Shown: positions 16,446 to 22,221 of the stretch, piece after piece
Position numbering within the stretch: position 1 is the stretch's first letter
Layout: each line of letters starts with the position of its first letter
DNA from: JAVBJV01 sp031555315
Lineage (GTDB): Bacteria > Pseudomonadota > Alphaproteobacteria > Acetobacterales > Acetobacteraceae
Direction of reading: 5' to 3'
DNA: 22,221 nucleotides
Assembly (NCBI GenBank): GCA_031555315.1
Contig: JAVBUO010000061.1
Location: 1-22,221, forward strand
Notes under the pieces: generated by a model
Told to the model about the DNA's origin: nothing
Database searches by the model: none
The model's input: only the letters and a program-made list of their open reading frames with translations
Program-made: the position numbers and the translations under genes

Positions 16446-18047
16446 ATGCACCGCCGCACACTTCTGCGCGGCGCAGCCGCCGTTGCTCTGGCTGTGCCCG
16501 CCGTCTCCCGCCTGACAGCACCGTCCGTTGCGCAATCCGCCCGCTCGACATTGCGTTTCGTGCCGCAGGCCAATCCCGCCACGCTGGACCCCATCTGGAC
16601 CAGTGCGATCGTCACGCAGATCCACGGCTATCATGTTTACGATACACTGTATGCAATCGATGCACAGCAACGCCCGAAACCGCAGATGGCCGAAGGGCAC
16701 ACAGTGTCCGACGATGGACGCATCTGGCGTATCCGTCTGCGCGAAGGCCTGAGGTTCCACGACGATACGCCGGTGCGCGCGCAGGACTGTGCCGCCAGTC
16801 TGGCGCGTTGGGCAAAACGCGATTCGTTCGGTCTGCTGCTGAGCCGCGTGGTCGATCGCTGGGGCGTTGCCGATGATCGCACGCTGGAGATCCGTTTGAA
16901 GCGCGCGTTTCCATTGTTGCTGGATGCGATCGGCAAGCCCGATGCGAACACGCCGTTCATCATGCCCGAGCGCATTGCGCGGACCGATGCGAATGCGCAG
17001 ATTTCCGAAACCATCGGGTCGGGACCCTATCGTTTTCTGAAGGACGAATTCGTGCCGGGCAGTCATCTGTCCTATGCCAGGTTCGATAAATATGTTCCGC
17101 GCAGCGAAACGCCGGAATGGGGTTCGGGCGGCAAGGTCGCGCATTTCCAGCGCGTGGAATGGAAGATCATCCCCGACGCGGCGACGGCCGCTGCGGCACT
17201 GCAGAACGGCGAGGTCGACTGGCTCGATCAGCCGCTTGCGGATCTGATCCCGACGCTTGAGGATGATCCCCGTGTGAAGGTGGATATCCTGAATCGGGCC
17301 GGCATCCTTTCCCTCATGCGGCTCAACCATCTGCAACCACCGTTCAATAACGTGAAAGTGCGCCAGGCCGTGGCGCTGGCGGTGAACCAGAGCGATTACA
17401 TGCGTGCCATTTTAGGCGACGACCAGCGGATCTGGCGCGAATGCCGCAGTCTGTTTCCGTGCGGCACGCCGTTCGGGACGGAAGACCTGTCGGAGTTCGG
17501 CCGGCCGCCGCGCAATCTGGATGGTGCGAAAGCCGCACTGGCGGCGTCGGGCTACAACAACGAGAAAGTGGTCATCATCAACCCGACCGACTTTCCGCTG
17601 ATCGGCCCGCTGGGGCAGGTGACGGCCGACACGTTGCGCCGGCTGGGCATGAACGTCGAACTGGCCGAAACCGACTGGGGGACGGTGGTGCAGCGGCGCG
17701 TCAGCCGCGAGCCGGTGGAGAAAGGCGGCTGGAGCATTTTTCATACCTATGGCAGTGCGATGGCGTATCTGAACCCGGCCATTTCCACGCTGGTGAAAGG
17801 CGATGGCGACGCCGGCTGGTTCGGCTGGTACGGAAATCCGCGCATGCAGGAAATGGTCGAGGCCTGGATCGATACGGCCGATCCGGCGCGGCAGAAGGCG
17901 TTGGCGGATGAAATTAATAAACTCGCGCAGGACGATGTCGCGACCATCCCGCTGGGGCAGTATTTCATCCGCACCGCATATCGCACGGCACTGACCGGAT
18001 TCGTTCCGGGCAGCGTGCCGTATCCGTGGGGTGTGCAATACGCTTGA
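16446..18047 (+). CDS. ABC transporter substrate-binding protein, family 5 (peptide/amino-acid type), Tat-type signal
   Basis: 533 residues. The N-terminus MHRRTLLRGAAAVALAVPAVS carries twin arginines before a hydrophobic stretch, so Tat export is likely, with cleavage near AQSA (29-32). The mature part matches the DppA/OppA fold: LRFVPQANPATLDPIW, the conserved WRIRLREGLRFHDDTPVRAQDCAASLARW near 97, and GSGPYRF near 195. It would bind a small peptide or amino-acid-like ligand in the periplasm. ATG 16446 is preceded by AGGA; the frame is open upstream from 16359, but that extension would bury the Tat signal. No permease or ATPase genes are nearby. The ammonia-lyase gene starts 65 bases on, suggesting a shared role. 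Confidence 0.92.
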   Translation: MHRRTLLRGAAAVALAVPAVSRLTAPSVAQSARSTLRFVPQANPATLDPIWTSAIVTQIHGYHVYDTLYAIDAQQRPKPQMAEGHTVSDDGRIWRIRLREGLRFHDDTPVRAQDCAASLARWAKRDSFGLLLSRVVDRWGVADDRTLEIRLKRAFPLLLDAIGKPDANTPFIMPERIARTDANAQISETIGSGPYRFLKDEFVPGSHLSYARFDKYVPRSETPEWGSGGKVAHFQRVEWKIIPDAATAAAALQNGEVDWLDQPLADLIPTLEDDPRVKVDILNRAGILSLMRLNHLQPPFNNVKVRQAVALAVNQSDYMRAILGDDQRIWRECRSLFPCGTPFGTEDLSEFGRPPRNLDGAKAALAASGYNNEKVVIINPTDFPLIGPLGQVTADTLRRLGMNVELAETDWGTVVQRRVSREPVEKGGWSIFHTYGSAMAYLNPAISTLVKGDGDAGWFGWYGNPRMQEMVEAWIDTADPARQKALADEINKLAQDDVATIPLGQYFIRTAYRTALTGFVPGSVPYPWGVQYA

Positions 18048-18112
18048 CGATAATATAGGACTTGCAGAACGGGCGTTACTTTGCTGCTGTTCCTTCGGGG
18101 ATGGAGGGTGTG

Positions 18113-19237
18113 ATGCTACGTTCTGTTGTTCCGTACGATCCGAAAACGGCGCTGCTCTGGCATAACCCGGGGATCGACCGTAAGGGCGCTTACGATACCG
18201 CATTCACCGGGTTCGACGCGGCGCGCGTGCAGAGCGCGGCGGCGGCGATCCGCGCCTGGGACGGATATCTGCCGGCGCCGTTGCATGTGCTGTCGGCCGC
18301 GGCGAAGAAGCTCGGCCTTGGCGCGCTGTATTGCAAGGACGAGGCGGTGCGTTTCGGCCTCGGCAGTTTCAAGGTGCTGGGCGCGCCTTATGCGTTACAG
18401 CGTCTGTGCGCGACCCATGATGTGAAAACCGTGGCGTGCGTCAGCGACGGCAGTCACGGGCGCGCACTGGCATGGGCGGCGCGGCGGCTGGGGATCGGCT
18501 GTGTCGTTTACGTGCCGCGCGGAGTGAGTGCAGCGCGTGTGCAGGCGATCGCCGATCAAGGCGCGCGCATCGTGCAGATCGATGCGCCGTACGACGATGC
18601 GCTGATCGTGTTGCGCCGCGAAGCCGAACAGGAAGGCTGGCACATCGTCTCGGACTTCGGTTACCCGGGTTACGAGGGCGTGCCGCAGGACTGCATGGCG
18701 GGTTATGCGCTGATGATGGACGAGGTTCTGCAAACCGTGCAAACGCCGCTGACTCATGTGTTCATCCAGGGCGGGTGCGGCGGGCTTGCCGCGGCGATGA
18801 TCGCCGTGCTGTGGATGCGTTTCGGCGCTGCCCGCCCGCATGTCACGGTGGTCGAACCGGCGCGCGCCGCTTCGCTGCTGGAGGCGGCGCGCGCCGGACA
18901 GCCGGTGCGGATCATCGGGGATCTGCAAACCGCGATGAGCGGACTGGCGTTCGGCGTGGTGTCGGCGCAGGCCTGGCCGCTGCTGCGCACCGGGGTGGAT
19001 GCGTTCATGATCGTGCCCGAGGACGCGGTGGCGCCTGCGGTGGAGGCACTGGCGCATCCGGCGGGTGGCGATCCGGCGATTGCTGCCGGAGAAACCGGCG
19101 CGGCCGGGTTTGCGGCGTTGCAGCAACTGGCGGCACGTCCGGATCTGGCGGCGCAGATCAGGCTGGATGACAAGAGTTCGGTGCTGATCGTGATTACCGA
19201 AGGTGTGATGGGATCGGCGGGCACAGCGGCTAAGTGA
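18113..19237 (+). CDS. Diaminopropionate ammonia-lyase-like PLP enzyme
   Basis: 374 residues (E. coli YgeX/DpaL about 398). The fold-type II PLP signature is clear: RFGLGSFKVLGAPYAL with the probable Schiff-base lysine at residue 87, ACVSDGSHGRALAWAARRLG near 108, and the glycine-rich phosphate loop IQGGCGGLAAAM near 219. SDFGYPGYEGVPQDCMAGY near 180 and AMSGLAFG near 280 follow the diaminopropionate ammonia-lyase pattern. The family splits 2,3-diaminopropionate into pyruvate and ammonia, sometimes also acting on serine. The start was chosen at ATG 18113 after GGAGGG; ATG 18101 and TTG 18062 are alternatives. It follows the substrate-binding protein gene, so uptake and breakdown of an amino acid may be linked. 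The C-terminal ITEGVMGSAG is a little unusual. Confidence 0.87.
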   Translation: MLRSVVPYDPKTALLWHNPGIDRKGAYDTAFTGFDAARVQSAAAAIRAWDGYLPAPLHVLSAAAKKLGLGALYCKDEAVRFGLGSFKVLGAPYALQRLCATHDVKTVACVSDGSHGRALAWAARRLGIGCVVYVPRGVSAARVQAIADQGARIVQIDAPYDDALIVLRREAEQEGWHIVSDFGYPGYEGVPQDCMAGYALMMDEVLQTVQTPLTHVFIQGGCGGLAAAMIAVLWMRFGAARPHVTVVEPARAASLLEAARAGQPVRIIGDLQTAMSGLAFGVVSAQAWPLLRTGVDAFMIVPEDAVAPAVEALAHPAGGDPAIAAGETGAAGFAALQQLAARPDLAAQIRLDDKSSVLIVITEGVMGSAGTAAK

Positions 19238-19587
19238 ACGGTGGACGCGGTCGCAACGGTCAGGGCCTTCGTTGAGGGCAGGCTGGCGGTTGGAGGATTT
19301 TCTTCTGGCTTGCCCTGTGCGTAATGACGAATTTTATCAAAGGCACGATACGGGTGTTATTTGCCACAGTCGCCTAAGCTTCGGCCGGTGTCAGCCAGTC
19401 CGACGTTCATCAACTGCCGAAGGCGTTATCTCTATACAACAAGGTTTTTATAAAATAGGAATATTTACACAAATAATTAATTATGTTCTTATTGTTGAAA
19501 GGTCTGAACGGCTACCCCGCCTGCGGGGGATTCACAATGCGTGTCTCGTCACCTAATGTATAAGAAGGCTTTTTATGGAGGAGGAAA
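19238..19587. other. Gene-free gap before the Panacea gene
   Basis: No convincing gene; a 94-codon open frame from a TTG at 19272 has no ribosome site or recognisable protein. About 19425-19500 is strongly AT-rich, with TATAAAAT at 19449-19456 as a possible -10 box for the next gene. A short hairpin CCCCG-CCTG-CGGGG is at 19515-19528, inside a segment (19509-19535) that resembles a single CRISPR type I-E repeat. This gap marks the change from GC-rich housekeeping DNA to accessory DNA. Confidence 0.55.
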
Positions 19588-20064
19588 ATGGCTTATCCGA
19601 CGATGGCGGTGGCTAATGCCTTCATCAAAAGAGCAAAAGAGGGGCGGTTTACAGATTTAACCCCGATGAAATTGCAAAAGCTGATGTTTTTTGCCCAATC
19701 GTGGCATTTGAAGTGGGCTGCTGGTAAGCCTCTGATCGACGATTCATTTTCTCGTTGGCAGTACGGACCAGTCATTCCGTGGCTGTATCACGAATTCAAG
19801 CACTATAGAGCTTCGCCCATCGACCAATATGGTGCTTCTCCTTCTGCCGATGGAGACGGTGCTTTAGTGCATCCGATTATTCCAGACCATGATCAGTATT
19901 CATGGAAGGTCATTGATGAAGTTATTCGTGCATATGGACATCTGACTGGGGCGCAGTTGTCTTGGTTAACGCATCAAAAAGGTTCTGCGTGGAGTGAAAG
20001 TGGAGAACCTGATGGAGGGCCAATTCCTAATAACATAATGATGGATCGTATTGGCAACGGGTAA
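19588..20064 (+). CDS. Panacea-domain (DUF4065, SocA-like) antitoxin
   Basis: 158 residues. The Panacea core is plain: LTPMKLQKLMFFAQSWHL (24-41), GKPLIDDSFSRWQYGPVIPWLYHEFKHY (46-73) and VIDEVIRAYGHLTGAQLSWLTH (about 108-129), the last being the usual closing part with a helix before LS-LTH. Proteins of this family neutralise many unrelated toxins (PanAT pairs) and include Caulobacter SocA, an adaptor that delivers the toxin SocB to ClpXP. Ribosome site GGAGGAGG (19577-19584) just before ATG 19588 is one of the strongest in the window. The expected partner is an adjacent toxin gene; the ORF starting 5 bases downstream is broken by an IS. The gene has lower GC than the genes to its left, suggesting acquisition. 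Confidence 0.92.
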   Translation: MAYPTMAVANAFIKRAKEGRFTDLTPMKLQKLMFFAQSWHLKWAAGKPLIDDSFSRWQYGPVIPWLYHEFKHYRASPIDQYGASPSADGDGALVHPIIPDHDQYSWKVIDEVIRAYGHLTGAQLSWLTHQKGSAWSESGEPDGGPIPNNIMMDRIGNG

Positions 20065-20258
20065 TTGGAATGTCACCTGACAATCCAAGGGCACCAATAG
20101 AGCTGCCGTCTTGTCCATCGCCTAGACTTTTCCCGGATGAAGAAGTGCCTGTGGCAGTCCAAGGGATAGAACTTAGTAATTCTATACGGTTTCCTGTCAA
20201 CCCTGGACCAGACGAAGATGTGCCAGCCACGGTAAATGATGGAAGGCAAGCGGCAGAG

Positions 20259-20261
20259 CTA
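20259..20261. repeat. Left target-site duplication CTA
   Basis: CTA directly before the left inverted repeat equals CTA 21093-21095 after the right one. A TNA target of 3 bp is usual for the IS427 group of IS5-family elements. With the flanking G, a CTAG reading is also possible. Confidence 0.8.
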
Positions 20262-20321
20262 GGCTCAGGACCTGTTAATTTGGGATAAGATGTGATTCAC
20301 GGTGTTCGGGAGAATGCTGTG

Positions 20322-20690
20322 ATGAGTGATTTGTTTTTGCTGAGCGAAGCGCAGATGGCGCGGATTGAGGGATATTTCCCTTTGTCGCATGGTGTTCCGC
20401 GCGTGGATGACCGGCGGGTGGTGAGCGGGATCGTCTACGTGATCCGCAACGGCCTGCGGTGGAAGGATGCGCCCAAGGGCTACGGTCCGCACAAGACGCT
20501 CTATAACCGCTTCATCCGCTGGAGCCGGCTCGGCGTCTTCGACCGCATCTTCGCCGGGCCAGCCGGCGAAGGGCCAAAGCCCGAGCGGATCCTGATCGAT
20601 GCGACGCATCTGAAGGCGCACCGCACGGCGGCCAGCCTGCTCAAAAAGGGGCTGTTCCCCGCCGTATCGGGCGCACCAAAGGCGGGCTGA
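20322..20690 (+). CDS. IS5-family transposase, OrfA (N-terminal part)
   Basis: 122 residues from ATG 20322 (MSDLFLLSEAQMARI), with GGGAGA about 8 bases upstream. It carries the N-terminal DNA-binding region (DUF4096-like: YFPLSHGVPRVDDRRVVSGIVYVIRNGLRWKD) and the first catalytic aspartate in LIDATHLKAH. The normal frame stops at 20688-20690. The heptamer C-AAA-AAG (20642-20648) is a likely -1 slippage site; after slipping the protein continues KKGAVPRRIGRTKGGL into the OrfB frame, as in two-frame relatives of this group. Without slippage the short product could act as a regulator of transposition, which is an inference from other elements. Confidence 0.93.
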   Translation: MSDLFLLSEAQMARIEGYFPLSHGVPRVDDRRVVSGIVYVIRNGLRWKDAPKGYGPHKTLYNRFIRWSRLGVFDRIFAGPAGEGPKPERILIDATHLKAHRTAASLLKKGLFPAVSGAPKAG

Positions 20691-21076
20691 ACTCTAAGCT
20701 CCACACCGTCTGCGACGGCGAGGGGCGCCCGATCGTCATGCTGCTCTCGGAAGGCCAAATGAGCGACCACAAGGGCGCAAGCCTCATACTCCCCGCCTTG
20801 CCACCGGCCAAAACCCTCATCGCCGACCGTGGCTACGACAGCACCGCATTCCGCCAGGCACTGATCGACAAAGGTATCCAACCCTGCATCCCGTCGAGCC
20901 GAAGCCGCAAGATCCCATACCATTACGACAAGGCGCTCTATCGCCAGCGCCACAAGGTCGAGAACCTCTTCGCAAAGCTCAAGGACTGGCGGCGTATCGC
21001 AACACGCTATGATCGATGTGCTCACACTTTCTTCTCAGCCATCTGCATCGCAGCCGTCGTCATCTTCTGGATCTGA
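20657..21076 (+). CDS. IS5-family transposase, OrfB (catalytic part, reached by -1 frameshift)
   Basis: The frame runs PRRIGRTKGGLNSKLH to the stop at 21074-21076 without a convincing start of its own. It contains the second aspartate in LIADRGYDS and the glutamate in YRQRHKVENLFAKLKDW, the Y-x2-R-x3-E signature of the IS4/IS5 DDE transposases. It ends CAHTFFSAICIAAVVIFWI, the usual end. With OrfA it makes one transposase of about 250 residues. Confidence 0.93.
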   Translation, partial: PRRIGRTKGGLNSKLHTVCDGEGRPIVMLLSEGQMSDHKGASLILPALPPAKTLIADRGYDSTAFRQALIDKGIQPCIPSSRSRKIPYHYDKALYRQRHKVENLFAKLKDWRRIATRYDRCAHTFFSAICIAAVVIFWI

Positions 21077-21092
21077 TCAACGAGTCCTGACC

Positions 21093-21095
21093 CTA
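21093..21095. repeat. Right target-site duplication CTA
   Basis: Direct copy of CTA 20259-20261 after the right inverted repeat. Confidence 0.8.
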
Positions 21096-21151
21096 GGGCG
21101 TATCAGGCATGGGCAGAAGTCCGTGACACGCATTCCCTCGCCGCGCGCCAC

Positions 21152-21658
21152 TTAATTTGACGACGTCCCCCGCCCCGGCGATGCCTCAGACACAGAAAAA
21201 CCCTGCTCAAAGTAAACATCAAACGAGCATTCTAAGTTTAATTCAGAGAGCAACTTCATTTGCTCAGGCCACAAGGTAGGCCCTCCATGGCCAGCCTTGG
21301 ATATCCACGTGCAATTTACGCTCATCTTCAGGCCATCAACTTTCTGCAACCGACTTAATTCAGTTGAGCAATTTTTTATTTTTAATATTAAAAAATCCAA
21401 ATGTTCCCTAATATCTTTTGAGGAAATTAAATTTTCTGTACTCAAAAACCATCCAGAAATTTTATTCACTCTAACCCTACCAATGCTATTAGTGTGTCTA
21501 TCACCAATATTATTTATTTTTGTTGGAGATATTCCAATTATAGATGTAATAATATCTGGAGAAATATCACCTGGATAAATACAAAAAATAACATAACAAT
21601 ACTGACATGTATAATATTCGCTATTAATTGGGGTTAGTCTTGATTTTTCTAAAGTCAT
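21152..21658 (-). CDS. DUF4279 domain protein, probable immunity protein
   Basis: 168 residues. The sequence follows the DUF4279 pattern: CYVIFCIYPGDISPDIITSIIGISPTK (21-47), IGDRH, SGWFLSTENLISSKDIREHLDFLILKI (68-94), then MSVNCTWISKAGHGGPTLWPEQMKLLSELNLECSFDVYF near the end. DUF4279 proteins are found as immunity partners beside polymorphic (often Rhs-type) toxins. The start overlaps the stop of the upstream toxin-like gene by 4 bases (21655-21658), a typical toxin-immunity coupling. No signal peptide, so it acts in the cytoplasm. Much of the gene is strikingly AT-rich for this chromosome, pointing to transfer. Its TAA (21152-21154) overlaps the stop of the restored small ORF on the other strand. 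Confidence 0.85.
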   Translation of the reverse strand: MTLEKSRLTPINSEYYTCQYCYVIFCIYPGDISPDIITSIIGISPTKINNIGDRHTNSIGRVRVNKISGWFLSTENLISSKDIREHLDFLILKIKNCSTELSRLQKVDGLKMSVNCTWISKAGHGGPTLWPEQMKLLSELNLECSFDVYFEQGFSVSEASPGRGTSSN

Positions 21659-22221
21659 GGTAAATAATCACCGATATTACCAATCACATTTCCATTGTGA
21701 TCGGTATAATCACCATTTCGATGAATTATTCCATGAAAATCATTCCTAAGCCCTAGATCTCTTTTCATCGCTTCCAATGCCCGCCCCCATTCGCGTCGAT
21801 TTATATCGGCATCAAAATGCTCGTTCAAGGCATCAGCAGTTCCTGGCCTAATAGTATTATTTCCGCTTTGCAGTACGTCTTCGGGACTCCCATTGCTAGA
21901 AATAATTGAGTCCCGCCAATTCTGCTCAGGGACTGGCGTAATGAATGGCGGCGTTGCGATTGGTCCGTCGTTGGGAGTTGAGACGATCTCCGGCCCACGC
22001 GGCCCGTCTGCCGGGAAGGTCTCAAGGTCGGGGCCGCGTTGATCAGGAACAGGAGTGACGAGAGTTATCGGCTCCTGTGGATGTGCATCCATCGCAGCCG
22101 TATTGCTGGAACCGAAGAGCCAGTCCCACCAACTGGATGAGGAGGCTATCGCTGCAGTAGTAACAGCGGCAACCGCAGGAGCTCCCATCGAGAGAGGTGG
22201 CTCTGGCAGTTGTCTGCCCGC
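21655..22221 (-). CDS. C-terminal part of a proline-rich polymorphic-toxin-like protein (5' end outside window)
   Basis: The frame is open to the right edge, so the start lies beyond the window; an internal ATG at 22188 exists but need not be used. At least 188 residues are visible. They show an alanine-rich hydrophobic stretch (APAVAAVTTAAIASSSSWW), a proline-rich linker with TPVPDQ and TPVPEQ repeats, and a compact C-terminal domain of about 60 residues: DALNEHF, INRREWGRALEAMKRDLGL, then HGIIHRNGDYTD and GNVIGNIGDYLP. The shape, a linker followed by a small terminal domain and then an overlapping DUF4279 gene, is that of a secreted polymorphic toxin with its immunity gene. I cannot name the toxin family, and the delivery part is outside the window. 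Confidence 0.7.
   Translation of the reverse strand, partial: AGRQLPEPPLSMGAPAVAAVTTAAIASSSSWWDWLFGSSNTAAMDAHPQEPITLVTPVPDQRGPDLETFPADGPRGPEIVSTPNDGPIATPPFITPVPEQNWRDSIISSNGSPEDVLQSGNNTIRPGTADALNEHFDADINRREWGRALEAMKRDLGLRNDFHGIIHRNGDYTDHNGNVIGNIGDYLP

Larger units (their letters stand above)
20262..21092 (+). mobile_element. IS5-family insertion sequence (IS427-like group), 831 bp, complete
   Basis: The left end GGCTCAGGACCTGTTAAT matches the complement of the right end, GGGTCAGGACTCGTTGAT, in 14 of 18 positions. CTA duplications flank both ends. Two overlapping frames encode the transposase with all catalytic residues. The element interrupts the small ORF downstream of the Panacea gene. Its intact ends, duplications and coding frames suggest a recent insertion that could still be active. 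Confidence 0.95.
20070..21155 (+). pseudogene. Small repeat-containing ORF interrupted by the IS5-family element
   Basis: The ORF starts at ATG 20070, 5 bases after the Panacea gene. Its codon 64 is CTA 20259-20261, exactly the left target-site copy. As it stands it runs 8 codons into the IS and stops at 20286-20288 (72 residues). Removing the IS and one CTA joins it in frame to 21096-21152 and a TAA at 21153-21155, giving 83 residues ending in SVTRIPSPRAT. The protein is acidic and proline-rich with no membrane segment. Two units of about 25 residues can be aligned, each starting EL and ending in PDEEVPVAVQG (22-32) or PDEDVPATVND (47-57). I do not recognise it. It could be the toxin partner of the Panacea protein or a fragment of a larger lost gene; its ribosome site is weak. 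Confidence 0.5.

Noticed and set aside
19272..19556. 94-codon open frame before the Panacea gene, considered as a partner toxin
   Set aside because: TTG start, no ribosome site, crosses the composition change and the AT-rich promoter-like region; no recognisable protein.
1..22221. tRNA and rRNA genes
   Set aside because: No tRNA cloverleaf with the conserved GGTTCRANYCC-like arm or rRNA core sequence was noticed on either strand, though no dedicated scan could be run.

Overview
The window is GC-rich chromosomal DNA from a Gram-negative alphaproteobacterium. The evidence is the order leuS-lptE-holA facing mnmE-mnmG-rsmG-parA-parB, a DUF3576 lipoprotein before leuS, lipoboxes, a Tat-type signal peptide and outer-membrane beta-barrels. 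The gene order fits Rhodospirillales/Acetobacteraceae best, but that placement is inferred from synteny alone.

Positions 1-5084 (+ strand) hold the tail of an outer-membrane barrel protein with its terminator, a DUF3576 lipoprotein, leuS, lptE and holA; the last three overlap or lie about 10 bases apart. A gap of about 410 bases with a strong symmetrical terminator separates them from the converging group on the minus strand. That group is read mnmE -> mnmG -> rsmG -> parA -> parB (11450 down to 5494) and couples tRNA wobble-uridine modification, 16S rRNA methylation and chromosome partition. Four near-identical ParB-binding parS sites lie between 7804 and 8015, inside and just upstream of rsmG, so this is probably the chromosomal centromere region and may be near the replication origin.

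Positions 11520-19237 (+ strand) hold metabolic and envelope genes: a DUF255 thioredoxin-fold protein, an O6-alkylguanine-DNA alkyltransferase, a quinone oxidoreductase, an autotransporter barrel with almost no passenger, a Tat-type family 5 solute-binding protein, and a diaminopropionate ammonia-lyase-like PLP enzyme.

From about 19240 the character changes to an AT-richer accessory segment. It has a Panacea-domain (DUF4065, SocA-like) antitoxin gene with a very strong ribosome binding site and, 5 bases downstream, a small repeat-containing ORF interrupted by an 831-bp IS5-family element with 3-bp CTA target duplications. Removing the IS and one CTA copy in silico restores an 83-codon ORF whose stop overlaps that of the next, converging gene. 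On the minus strand at the right edge is the C-terminal part of a proline-rich protein resembling a polymorphic toxin, overlapping by 4 bases a DUF4279 gene of the kind that serves as immunity protein. The IS-broken partner of the Panacea gene and the unnamed C-terminal domain of the toxin-like protein are the most likely places for undescribed biology.
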